A stretch of DNA of 48,594 bases from Microcaldota archaeon (lineage in GTDB: Archaea > Micrarchaeota > Micrarchaeia > Micrarchaeales > Micrarchaeaceae), in contig JAKAWS010000008.1 in the NCBI GenBank assembly GCA_021816885.1, positions 1-48,594 on the forward strand, written 5' to 3'. The position numbers and the translations under genes are program-made. The notes under the pieces were generated by a model. The model searched no databases and was not told the origin of the DNA. It worked only from the letters and a program-made list of their open reading frames with translations. Within the stretch, counting starts at the first letter, position 1. Every line of letters begins with the position of its first letter. This document shows positions 1 to 7,160 of this stretch, piece after piece.

Positions 1-11
1 ATGTTTAATAT

Positions 12-419
12 TTAATACGTCTTTAGATCCAAACCGGAAATTTGTACGAAATGCTTCTTATTTCTGCTCACTAGTTTTATGTTATAATATAATGCTGTGG
101 CACCAATATAAATGTCATTTATTCCAATAGGTTTTCCCTCTTTAGTGACTTCTGCCTGAATTTTAGAACTAACATTTGCTATATCCTCGGTAAATGGAAT
201 TGCTTTAAATTTACTTAAGTCCCTGTTCGCAGATTCAAGCTTATCTTTAAGATTATCCTTTCCGTTATATGTAAGGTATACACCAAGCAAATATTCGTGA
301 ATAGATATGACGGAAAGTGCGGGCTGTTCCCCGATTTCATCTAGTTCAGTTGCGATATTCGCTGATCCGGTTTGCCCGTTGACCAAATCTATCAAAAAGT
401 CCGTATCGAAAAGTATCAA
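12..419 (-). CDS. vapC: VapC-type PIN-domain toxin
   Basis: A 135-residue PIN-domain ribonuclease, the usual length of VapC toxins. The N-terminus reads ILFDTDFLIDLVNG, giving the first acidic residue of the PIN site (Asp5). Further acidic residues lie at mid-protein (EYLLGVYL, with Glu42) and near the C-terminus (INDIYIGATAL, about residue 100). VapC toxins are Mg-dependent RNases that cut tRNA or rRNA unless bound by the cognate antitoxin. The gene starts 4 nt after the stop of the antitoxin gene at 424-645, so the two form one transcript. The RNA target cannot be told from sequence. Confidence 0.9.
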   Translation of the reverse strand: MILFDTDFLIDLVNGQTGSANIATELDEIGEQPALSVISIHEYLLGVYLTYNGKDNLKDKLESANRDLSKFKAIPFTEDIANVSSKIQAEVTKEGKPIGINDIYIGATALYYNIKLVSRNKKHFVQISGLDLKTY

Positions 420-423
420 GAAA

Positions 424-645
424 TCATCCGGCTAATTTGGATATGGTTACGGCCTCCGTCTTCTTTATCTTCGCCTTTACTTTCTTCCAGTCCTCTGTAC
501 TAATCGTCTTGCTTCCGACAATATCGGAAAGCTTGGATGTGCCTTCAAGGCTTCTTTTTATCACTTTAGAAAAGCTCTCGTCTGGCCTCTTCGCTCTCTT
601 TAAAAGCAAATAGACCTCACCCGAGACCGCTATTACTTTCGCCAT
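424..645 (-). CDS. vapB: VapB-type antitoxin
   Basis: A 73-residue protein directly upstream of vapC. The N-terminal half (MAKVIAVSGEVYLLLKRAK) resembles the short DNA-binding part of archaeal VapB antitoxins of the DUF217 group. The C-terminal half is charged and rich in Lys and Glu, as expected for a toxin-binding tail. It should neutralise the PIN toxin and repress its own promoter. A 12-bp perfect palindrome lies 9 nt upstream of the start codon, between it and a TATA-like sequence, and fits autoregulation. Assignment rests on size, context and the N-terminal motif. Confidence 0.8.
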   Translation of the reverse strand: MAKVIAVSGEVYLLLKRAKRPDESFSKVIKRSLEGTSKLSDIVGSKTISTEDWKKVKAKIKKTEAVTISKLAG

Positions 646-653
646 ATCTTATA

Positions 654-665
654 TATATGCATATA
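654..665. promoter_or_regulatory. palindromic operator candidate of the vapBC module
   Basis: TATATGCATATA is a perfect 12-bp palindrome just upstream of the vapB start. A TATA-like TTTATATG (minus strand, about 669-676) sits behind it. A VapB-VapC complex bound here would block transcription start. The AT-rich context makes a chance palindrome possible. Confidence 0.45.
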
Positions 666-717
666 CATATAAATACCTATTTGCAACTTCGTCTAGGGTC
701 TTAAAAAATTTACTATT

Positions 718-737
718 TGCTCCTATCGGGATTTGGA
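718..737 (-). repeat. partial copy of the tRNA-Glu 3' end (att-like direct repeat)
   Basis: These 20 bases match 1487-1506, the 3' end of tRNA-Glu(CTC), at 19 of 20 positions. The match starts exactly at the discriminator base and runs through the acceptor 3' strand into the T-loop. Homology stops on both sides. It lies downstream of the intact tRNA (in tRNA orientation), with the RHH/RelE module between. This is the layout left when an element integrates at a tRNA 3' end. No integrase gene is visible. Confidence 0.65.
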
Positions 738-771
738 TAGGGGCCACCATCACCATGTTTTAAAAAATTGG

Positions 772-1041
772 TCAGAAACCACCCTTATACCATTTCTCAT
801 ATTCCTTGTGTGTGCCAACAAAATAGAATCGCACTTTCTTATTTTCTTCAAATATTCTGTAAATGATCCTATACTGCCCTATTTCATCCACAAAGAACGG
901 ACTTTTCTTCAGATGTCTTTTGGTCGGATAAACAAGGATTTTTGCAATTTTCTTAGAGATTCTCTCTTTGATATTTCTGTCCAAAAGCTGGAAATATCTT
1001 GGCCAGTCCTGATCAAACTCTGCATAATGCATGTCTATCAC
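772..1041 (-). CDS. RelE/ParE-superfamily toxin
   Basis: An 89-residue protein with the RelE/ParE pattern: an N-terminal helix with ISKKIAKI, a central strand pair QYRIIYRIFEENKKVRFYF, then VGTHKEYEKWYK at the end. RelE toxins cut mRNA in the ribosomal A site, whereas ParE toxins act on gyrase; sequence alone does not decide. The start codon overlaps the stop of the upstream RHH antitoxin gene by 4 nt, which implies translational coupling. The module lies between tRNA-Glu and a partial tRNA copy. Confidence 0.85.
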   Translation of the reverse strand: MIDMHYAEFDQDWPRYFQLLDRNIKERISKKIAKILVYPTKRHLKKSPFFVDEIGQYRIIYRIFEENKKVRFYFVGTHKEYEKWYKGGF

Positions 1042-1280
1042 TTGACATGCTTAGCATATATGCCTAGGGCCTGCCTTGTGTTCAGCACTCGCCTTCGACC
1101 TCCCCTTATCTCGTTATCAATCAGATCAAGCTTCCCCTTTACCAAAAGCCCTTCGTTTACTCGTTTTTCGCCAAAATCAAGTATGGCTAATCTTATTGCC
1201 TCTGATTTGGTATTGGCATAGCCCTCTTCGATCATCATATCTAGAATTTGCTGCACCCTGCCCCTTAAGGTAACATTCAT
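1038..1280 (-). CDS. ribbon-helix-helix antitoxin partner of the RelE-like toxin
   Basis: About 80 residues from the ATG at 1280. The start MNVTLRGRVQQILDMMIEEG, followed by ANTKSEAIRLAILDF, is a classic MetJ/Arc-type ribbon-helix-helix: a beta strand (NVTLRGR), helix 1, a turn with Thr-Lys-Ser-Glu-Ala, helix 2. The C-terminal half (RGGRRRVLNTRQALG) would bind the toxin. A longer reading to 1349 has no homology in its first 23 residues, so 1280 is preferred. A TTTAAAT promoter element lies about 35 nt upstream. It should repress its own operon and block the toxin at 772-1041. Confidence 0.85.
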   Translation of the reverse strand: MNVTLRGRVQQILDMMIEEGYANTKSEAIRLAILDFGEKRVNEGLLVKGKLDLIDNEIRGGRRRVLNTRQALGIYAKHVK

Positions 1281-1486
1281 TTTATCACATCGATATAAGT
1301 TATAGGCACAACCTGATTTAAATATGTTTAGTTTATGCATAATTTTCATACATTAATGATATTCGATCTTGTCTGTTCCCTAGTCTGTTGTATACTCCTT
1401 TTGTCTTTTTCTTCAACCAGAACACCAGTATTTTATGCATTCGTTTGGAGCAAAATATCCATCCCATATATAACTCCACAAAAAAG

Positions 1487-1561
1487 TGCTCCTGTCGGGA
1501 TTTGGACCCGAGTTTCGGCCTTGAGAGGGCCGCGTCCTTGACCGAGCTAGACGACAGGAGC
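1487..1561 (-). tRNA. tRNA-Glu(CTC)
   Basis: The minus strand folds into a full cloverleaf of 75 nt without CCA. Acceptor GCTCCTG pairs with CAGGAGC; D-stem GTCT with GGAC; anticodon stem CGGCC with GGCCG around loop CTCTCAA (anticodon CTC); T-stem TCGGG with CCCGA around TCCAAAT; discriminator A. A T-run follows the 3' end. It begins 9 nt after the stop of the gene at 1571-2335 on the same strand. Its last 20 bases recur at 718-737. Confidence 0.95.
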
Positions 1562-1570
1562 TCAGTTTCT

Positions 1571-2335
1571 TCATTTCCTCCTTATTCTTGATGGGTTAGT
1601 ATCTATCGGCAGCACCGCGCTGTTTAAGAACCCGATCATATTCTTGTTGGGCATACTCTCTATATGCCTTATTATGTCTCCATTCCCTGTTGCTATCTTA
1701 GTGTAATCTGCGTCCATGTCTATTTCATGCAGAAGCTCTATTATCTTGTCCATCAGCTCTATTATCGCGGGCTCTGTTGCCCTGTATTGCTGCGAACCTA
1801 TTCCTCTTGATTCCATATATTTGCTCAGTTCTACTGCGTTCCTCGCATGCCTTGCTATGAAACTTGTGGGCTTCCTCCTCACCTCAGATAGGATTGTCTC
1901 GTATGTCTCTTCTCTAGGTTTCTCTAGGTCGGCCATTAGTGCCGGGAATATGAACATGTTGTCCATGCTGTTGTTCGGGTTGCTTACGAATTCGTCCACG
2001 CATCCAGACATATAGCCCTTGAGTTCCTCTTTCCCGGCCTCATAGAAGAGATCAACGTAGCTCTTTACGCAATTTGTTATGGTGTGGCCAATCACCCCGT
2101 AGATCTCGATATCTCCTGACTGCATCTGTGATGAGAGCCTTTTTAGCTTTGTTACGCTCCTGGAGAGCCCCTTGGCAGGAATTGAGTTGGATTTTGTCTT
2201 TAGCTTTGCCATCGCGTATGCGGAGAAGAGAAGAACTGGCTTTATGGATAGCATATTGACCGCATTTATGGTCATCTCTGTCTTGGCCGTCGAACGTATC
2301 TGCCTCAGTTCCGCGCGCCTCCTCTGCCTCTCCAA
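1571..2335 (-). CDS. uncharacterised soluble helical protein
   Basis: 254 residues with no domain I recognise. It has a basic N-terminus (MERQRRRAELRQI), no clear membrane helix or signal peptide, and is predicted to be mostly helical, with patches such as YKKL-like basic stretches (LSRSVTKLKRL) and acidic helices (IIELMDKIIELLHEIDMD). A TTTAAATA-type promoter element lies about 30 nt upstream (2370-2380). It ends 9 nt before tRNA-Glu on the same strand, so the tRNA may be cotranscribed. Function unknown; probably lineage-restricted. Confidence 0.7.
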   Translation of the reverse strand: MERQRRRAELRQIRSTAKTEMTINAVNMLSIKPVLLFSAYAMAKLKTKSNSIPAKGLSRSVTKLKRLSSQMQSGDIEIYGVIGHTITNCVKSYVDLFYEAGKEELKGYMSGCVDEFVSNPNNSMDNMFIFPALMADLEKPREETYETILSEVRRKPTSFIARHARNAVELSKYMESRGIGSQQYRATEPAIIELMDKIIELLHEIDMDADYTKIATGNGDIIRHIESMPNKNMIGFLNSAVLPIDTNPSRIRRK

Positions 2336-2409
2336 ATTTACCCCCGAATGATAAAGAGAAGGGGGTACAGGTATTTAAACTTTGAGAGATACGTCCGCTT
2401 TTCGTTTTT

Positions 2410-3462
2410 CTACACTTGGCCCAGCGCATATCCTATAGAGGCATTAAGTCTTGTCGATATTGTCTCGTATTCGCCGTTCACTATGAACTCCGGAGTCGTG
2501 GTTATGTTGTAGAACTGGGCAAAAAGCGACTGATAATATAGAGGCTTTGCAGAATTAAGCACGCATTCCCTCATGTATGTGTAATTTATCCCTGATTGAT
2601 TTGTTATCGTGTCTAGACTGGAGACCGGCACAGGATTCCCGGTAAACGCAACTGAGGTGTAATTCATGAAACTTGGGAATTCGGTCTGGTTGGACGCGCA
2701 GAATATGTATGATGCAAGCGCCTGCGTTTCCACAATGCCGAATGATTGATACTTGCTCTGCGCTGTGGCAGTGAATATGAAGTCATACTTAGGTGTTATC
2801 TCATTGCCGAATGTCTTGGATGCGTTTATCATCGCTTCTATGGCTCTCACAGAATCCTTCGAGTACGGATCTACCACTAGATTGATTGGTATGGGTTTCG
2901 ATGTGGTTGAAGCCACATGGCCCGCAAGTTTGACTGTGCCGTTCGCAATCACATAATCGTTGCTCGTATACGAAGGCGGTATCGTCTGTGACAAAGACTC
3001 GTTTAGGCTGAGGTTCTTGTTTAGCACGAGGAACATACCCACAGTCTGGTTCGTGTATGGGTCAATGTATGGGGTATATACAAACCACTTCTGCGAGACC
3101 GGCGTGTATATCGCGTTGTATTCGCTAGGTATAGTATAGTAAGGTATCAGCGAGAGAGATGTATTGCTTGACAGATACCCTGCGATTATCTTCTTTGCGG
3201 ACATTAGCGCTGCGCTTGAGTTGTACGATTGGGATGCGCATGTGCCGTTTACCACCCCGTATTCGCAGTTAACCAGCTTGACAGCACTGAACCTTGAGAG
3301 AGATAATGCCAGACCGACCAGCACCACTACAAGTACTATCAATGTTATATGAAGGTAGTCCAGCCCGCCCCGCCTTGTCGCCGATTTCACTATGAACGCA
3401 GGTGTTGCCTTCTTTATTACAATCTTCGACTGTTTTATTTTCTTCTCTTCCATATCTATCAT
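2410..3462 (-). CDS. membrane-anchored DsbA/thioredoxin-like protein lacking the CxxC site
   Basis: About 350 residues: a basic cytoplasmic N-terminus, one membrane anchor near residues 37-58 (ITLIVLVVVLVGLAL), then a large Asn/Ser/Thr-rich exported region with many N-glycosylation sequons. The C-terminal part looks like a DsbA fold: strand INLVVDPYS at the place of the active site, a helical insert, and TTTPEFIVNGEYE, the cis-Pro strand typical of DsbA-like proteins. Where a CPYC-type motif should follow the first strand the sequence is DPYSKDS, so redox activity is doubtful. Remaining cysteines (VNCEYG, TCAS, FCAS, RECV) could be structural. The start is GTG 3465, ATG 3462 or ATG 3453; it lies 3-15 nt after the 3' end of tRNA-Arg, which suggests a shared transcript. 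Confidence 0.65.
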   Translation of the reverse strand: MIDMEEKKIKQSKIVIKKATPAFIVKSATRRGGLDYLHITLIVLVVVLVGLALSLSRFSAVKLVNCEYGVVNGTCASQSYNSSAALMSAKKIIAGYLSSNTSLSLIPYYTIPSEYNAIYTPVSQKWFVYTPYIDPYTNQTVGMFLVLNKNLSLNESLSQTIPPSYTSNDYVIANGTVKLAGHVASTTSKPIPINLVVDPYSKDSVRAIEAMINASKTFGNEITPKYDFIFTATAQSKYQSFGIVETQALASYIFCASNQTEFPSFMNYTSVAFTGNPVPVSSLDTITNQSGINYTYMRECVLNSAKPLYYQSLFAQFYNITTTPEFIVNGEYETISTRLNASIGYALGQV

Positions 3463-3467
3463 CACTA

Positions 3468-3560
3468 CGGGCCTGGCGGGATTTTCATAACCTTGTTATT
3501 TTGAACCCGCGACCTCTACCTTAGGAGGGTATCGCTCTATCCAAGCTGAGCTACAGGCCC
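3468..3560 (-). tRNA. tRNA-Arg(CCT) with an 18-nt intron in the T-loop
   Basis: Acceptor GGGCCTG pairs with CAGGCCC, D-stem GCTC with GAGC, anticodon loop CTCCTAA gives CCT, T-stem GCGGG pairs with CCCGC, discriminator G. The gene is 93 nt instead of 75 because the T-loop, normally TTCAAAT, holds 18 extra bases. The insert forms hairpin ATAAC-AAG-GTTAT, and TTC can pair with GAA outside it, leaving three-base bulges (AAA and AAT) on opposite strands. That is bulge-helix-bulge geometry for tRNA-splicing endonuclease. The exact splice points are ambiguous because of flanking A residues. Base 27-43 is an A-G mismatch. Confidence 0.9.
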
Positions 3561-3582
3561 TGGGTATCTTTATCCGCATATC

Positions 3583-3590
3583 ATTAAATA
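3583..3590 (-). promoter_or_regulatory. TATA box of tRNA-Arg(CCT)
   Basis: On the minus strand this reads TATTTAAT and is centred about 26 nt upstream of the first tRNA base, the usual archaeal distance. It probably also serves the membrane protein gene that starts within 15 nt of the tRNA 3' end. Confidence 0.6.
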
Positions 3591-3742
3591 GTTTGTTGAT
3601 TCGTTCTGCTTGGGACAACAGCCATCCATCTGGTTATCCGTTAATCTTTTGTGCCTTTTCATTGTAATATTATCAGCTTGGAAAGATTATTTACATGGCT
3701 ATAATTCAAATTGACCTGTTACAAAACGAACGATCGATTATT

Positions 3743-5746
3743 ATGGAGAAAGACGGCACATTGAGGTTTGCGATATTCCTGATTGCTTTAACAATCCTCT
3801 CTAGCATGGCCCAGATCTCGATAGCTCAACAGACCAATACTGTTACGGCAAACGTCGTCGTAGTGTGCCCGTTCAGCGTAAGGCTCACACCTCAATCCTT
3901 GTATCCGCAAGTAGGCAACATAATAGTGAACTACACCGTTGTGAGCACAGCTGCATGCAACGCCACAGTAACCGGAACCGCCCGTTTCTATAATCCTTCC
4001 TATCCAGCCAATTCAGTTGTGCTGAATATCTCGGCAAAGAGCTCAAACTCCATATCGGAATACCAGCTGGAGTTCAACTCTCTTCTGCTGTATCCGGGAA
4101 GAGAGACTGCGCAGTTGACGCTCAAGGATCCGCAAACAAACCAGACAAACTTGTCCACAAAGACGTTTGAGCTGGTTGGGGCAGCAAACTTGAGCATAGT
4201 GAACCTGTCGGTTCCTGGCGTATATGTAGGATCCCCGGCATATTTCTATATGAGCGTACTGAATGCAGGCGGCTATTCCGCCAGCAATATAATAGCGCAC
4301 TGGAAGGTCACAGGCCCGGCGACATACTCGGCAAACATACCGATAAATCCGATGGCAGGGCAGAATGCCACAGAGAACATCTCTTCAGAGCAGAACAACA
4401 TAACATCGCTGCCTGGAACGTACAGTCTCATCTTATACCTCTCGTACGAATCTATAGGGATGGGCAAGAGGACAAAAAACTACAGCGTATCGTATACCGT
4501 ATTACAGCACAGGCAGAACTCCGGTGCTCCGACATCTCTTCCTCCCCCGAATATATCTACATCTAAGCCATTGCTCACCATAGAATCCACCCCGGTGCTA
4601 ATATCTGGTGCCATCGCGACCTCCATCTCATATATCAAGATAAAGAACGGCGGCAACTCGACGGAGCAAGTGAACATTACGGTCCCGAAATACAGCTTCC
4701 TTTCGCTCTCGGCGACCAGCATATCCCTGCTGCCTAACGAAAGCGTATATGTGCAGCTTGCGCTGAACCGGAATAACGTAACTGGTAGTTATGTGATACC
4801 AATCAATATAACAGCTACATCTGGCGGACTGACTAATACACAGAAGGAATTCATTATGTACAGGTCGCAGAACGAATCGCGTTCCCAGCCGATAATCTCA
4901 ACACAGATAAACCTCCTAAACGGAACTGGAAATGCACTCGGTACGATACAGATAACAGCCCCGAACGCGACCCCGATAAATAACATATACGTAAAGACCA
5001 GTCTTCCGGTAGGCATCGCATCCAACATATCGGATATAAGCGCATACGGTCTTCCGAGCACAATAAACGGAAGCGATGGCCGGTTTAACATAACATGGAA
5101 TGTGCCTTATGTAGGGAGCGGCGGAAGCGTCTATGCTTATTTCACGATCAGAAGGCCGCAGAGCATATCATCTATACCATCGCTGGACAACACCGTTTTT
5201 CAGCCTTCAACGCCGCAAAGAAGCATTTTGAAGATCATAAGCGCATCAGTCCCTTCCGCGCATCCTAATTCTACAATAAAGATAAAGGCCACGATTCTCT
5301 ATACCGGAACATCGGCGCAGCAATTATACGTACAGCTCTCTCCTCCAATAAACGCCACGGTTTCGAACCAGTCGCAGGTGTTCACAGTGACCCCGGACAG
5401 CCTCATATATGTCGAGTTCCTTGAGGCCGTAGGCAACTATAATGGTACATTAATTAATACACTCCAGGCGAGCACCAACGGTTCTGTACAGCAGGAGAGC
5501 ATATCGGCATTCGTGACCCCACTTCCCCCCATACAGACTACTGCGCCGGTGTCAACACAAGGGGCAGGGATATCAAAATATCTGCCTGCCAATACGGATC
5601 AGATAATAGGTGCGATAGTAACATTATTGATTATTGCAGTTATACTGATAAGTGCACGTAAAGGCACAGGGTGGATGACGGCGAAGAGGCATGGGGGAGA
5701 GCTCGCAAGAATAAACGAGAGGATAAAGAAGGGTAGCTATAGATGA
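3743..5746 (+). CDS. large exported surface protein with CARDB/NEW3-like repeats and C-terminal anchor
   Basis: About 667 residues from ATG 3743; a longer reading to 3695 adds 16 residues before the charged n-region and is less likely. An N-terminal signal (RFAIFLIALTILSSMAQIS) precedes an exported region of Ig-like beta repeats. Several read like CARDB/NEW3 units (for example VGSPAYFYMSVLNAGGYSA, and ISYIKIKNGGNSTEQVNITV). Asn-X-Ser/Thr sequons are abundant. Near the C-terminus a single membrane helix (IGAIVTLLIIAVILISA) is followed by a short basic tail. It is probably a cell-surface or S-layer-associated protein. The stop overlaps the start of the MinD-like gene by 4 nt, so the two are coupled. 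Confidence 0.8.
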   Translation: MEKDGTLRFAIFLIALTILSSMAQISIAQQTNTVTANVVVVCPFSVRLTPQSLYPQVGNIIVNYTVVSTAACNATVTGTARFYNPSYPANSVVLNISAKSSNSISEYQLEFNSLLLYPGRETAQLTLKDPQTNQTNLSTKTFELVGAANLSIVNLSVPGVYVGSPAYFYMSVLNAGGYSASNIIAHWKVTGPATYSANIPINPMAGQNATENISSEQNNITSLPGTYSLILYLSYESIGMGKRTKNYSVSYTVLQHRQNSGAPTSLPPPNISTSKPLLTIESTPVLISGAIATSISYIKIKNGGNSTEQVNITVPKYSFLSLSATSISLLPNESVYVQLALNRNNVTGSYVIPINITATSGGLTNTQKEFIMYRSQNESRSQPIISTQINLLNGTGNALGTIQITAPNATPINNIYVKTSLPVGIASNISDISAYGLPSTINGSDGRFNITWNVPYVGSGGSVYAYFTIRRPQSISSIPSLDNTVFQPSTPQRSILKIISASVPSAHPNSTIKIKATILYTGTSAQQLYVQLSPPINATVSNQSQVFTVTPDSLIYVEFLEAVGNYNGTLINTLQASTNGSVQQESISAFVTPLPPIQTTAPVSTQGAGISKYLPANTDQIIGAIVTLLIIAVILISARKGTGWMTAKRHGGELARINERIKKGSYR

Positions 5747-7128
5747 GACACCAGATAATCGGAGTGATGTCGCAGAAGGGCGGGGTAGGGAAGACCACTA
5801 TAGCAGTAAATCTTGCGGTAATGCTAAGGCTTAAGGGATACGAAACCTTAATAGTAGACTTGGACACATTCAACCCCTCCGTAGGCATACATTTAGGGAT
5901 GCACGAGTCCGAAGACGGATTAGAGAAGTTCATGACTGGCTCGAAAGGGATAAACGAGTTCTTGACTGTACATGCACCATCAGGATTGCATGTGCTCCTG
6001 GGATCGATAGACTCTCCGCAGTATAATCTTACGGACGTAGGCGCACGCAAGCTCAGAAAAGAGATAGTGAAATCGGCGTACGATTTTGTGGTACTTGACA
6101 CCCCTCCTGGTCCGGCATCCAAAGAGATTGCAAGAGAGCTCATAGACGAGGCTTTGATAATCACCACTCCTGATATGCCAAGCTGCACTAGTGCGTTCAG
6201 GATAGCTGCGCGCCTTGATCAATTAGCCAAGCGGCACTCCTTAATAATCAACAAAAGGAGGTCGAAGATGTATGAGATAAGCGAGAGGACAATACATGCA
6301 GAGTACAAAGGCAGGATATATGGAGTCATAGCGGAAGACGAACGCATTATAGCTAGCGTAGGGGAGCATATCCCTGCAGTGCTTCTCTACCACAACATAG
6401 CTTTCTCGAGAAGTATAAGCAGGATAGCGGAAGAGTACGCGGATGGCTCTGGCAGAAGTTCAAAAGGGATCAAAAGACCCGGTTCGAATGTGAACGTTAT
6501 AACAAGCACATTCTCAAGAATTTTTGGGAGATGGAAGCCTCCCCACGAGCCAGAGAAGGTATATAAACCAGAGGGTCGAACTACTAGTGCTAAAACTTTA
6601 ACAAATCTATATAGTAGTGATAGAATGAAGAATAGTAATATTAACAGATGGCAGATTGCCAGTATAATAGTCTTAACCATGGCGTTCTTCGCGGTGCTTT
6701 TCTTGCATCCGAATGTCGCGTATGCAAGCTCATCGAACGAGATCGTAAACGCGAACGTGGTGGTCCCATCCACGTGTTATCTGTCAGCAGCACCGAATAC
6801 AATAACGTTCGGTTCTGTACCTCCTGGTTCGAACTATGCAGACAACGTGCTTGTGACAGGATCTGATACCAACGGCAACGTGAACTCATACCTATTCGTC
6901 AGCGGAGGTAACTGGATTGCCACATCGCAGTTCGGCGTGACCAACACAATATGGAACCCGACCTCCCAGGTAACGTACACAGGCACAGCACTTACAACGT
7001 CACCCGCCAATACTGCAATATTAGTACCTTTCGGCTCGTCCAACACGATATACTTCGGAATGGAAGTTCCTGGAGGGACGCCATCAGGCACATACACGCA
7101 GACAATAACTCTGTACGCGAGCTGCTAA
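5743..7128 (+). CDS. MinD/ParA-like ATPase joined in frame to a membrane-anchored exported domain
   Basis: 461 residues in one uninterrupted frame. Residues 1-250 are a MinD/ParA-type P-loop ATPase: deviant Walker A QKGGVGKTT, A' LIVDLDTFNPSVG, Walker B FVVLDTPPGP. Residues about 255-270 (ITSTFSRIFGRWK) resemble the amphipathic membrane-targeting helix that ends MinD proteins. After a linker comes Met295, then a signal/anchor helix (IASIIVLTMAFFAVLFL) and about 140 residues of exported beta domain (PNTITFGSVPPGSNYADNV). Either this is a true fusion carrying an ATPase inside and a beta domain outside, or two genes whose separating stop was lost. A TATA-like TATATAAA at 6560-6567 and Met295 at 6625 would allow separate expression of the second part. 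Confidence 0.75.
   Translation: MRHQIIGVMSQKGGVGKTTIAVNLAVMLRLKGYETLIVDLDTFNPSVGIHLGMHESEDGLEKFMTGSKGINEFLTVHAPSGLHVLLGSIDSPQYNLTDVGARKLRKEIVKSAYDFVVLDTPPGPASKEIARELIDEALIITTPDMPSCTSAFRIAARLDQLAKRHSLIINKRRSKMYEISERTIHAEYKGRIYGVIAEDERIIASVGEHIPAVLLYHNIAFSRSISRIAEEYADGSGRSSKGIKRPGSNVNVITSTFSRIFGRWKPPHEPEKVYKPEGRTTSAKTLTNLYSSDRMKNSNINRWQIASIIVLTMAFFAVLFLHPNVAYASSSNEIVNANVVVPSTCYLSAAPNTITFGSVPPGSNYADNVLVTGSDTNGNVNSYLFVSGGNWIATSQFGVTNTIWNPTSQVTYTGTALTTSPANTAILVPFGSSNTIYFGMEVPGGTPSGTYTQTITLYASC
6560..6567 (+). promoter_or_regulatory. possible internal TATA box before the exported domain
   Basis: TATATAAA lies inside the MinD-fusion reading frame. Transcription from it would start near 6590, about 35 nt upstream of the in-frame ATG at 6625 that begins a complete signal-peptide-like sequence. 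It could make the exported domain a separate product. It may also be a chance match in coding DNA. Confidence 0.4.
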
Positions 7129-7160
7129 AGCTCCGTGCAGTTTTTTCTTTTTAATTTTTA

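Noticed and set aside
733-1221. 162-codon plus-strand frame across the RHH/RelE module
   Set aside because: It lies antisense to two well-supported toxin-antitoxin genes and has no recognisable domain.
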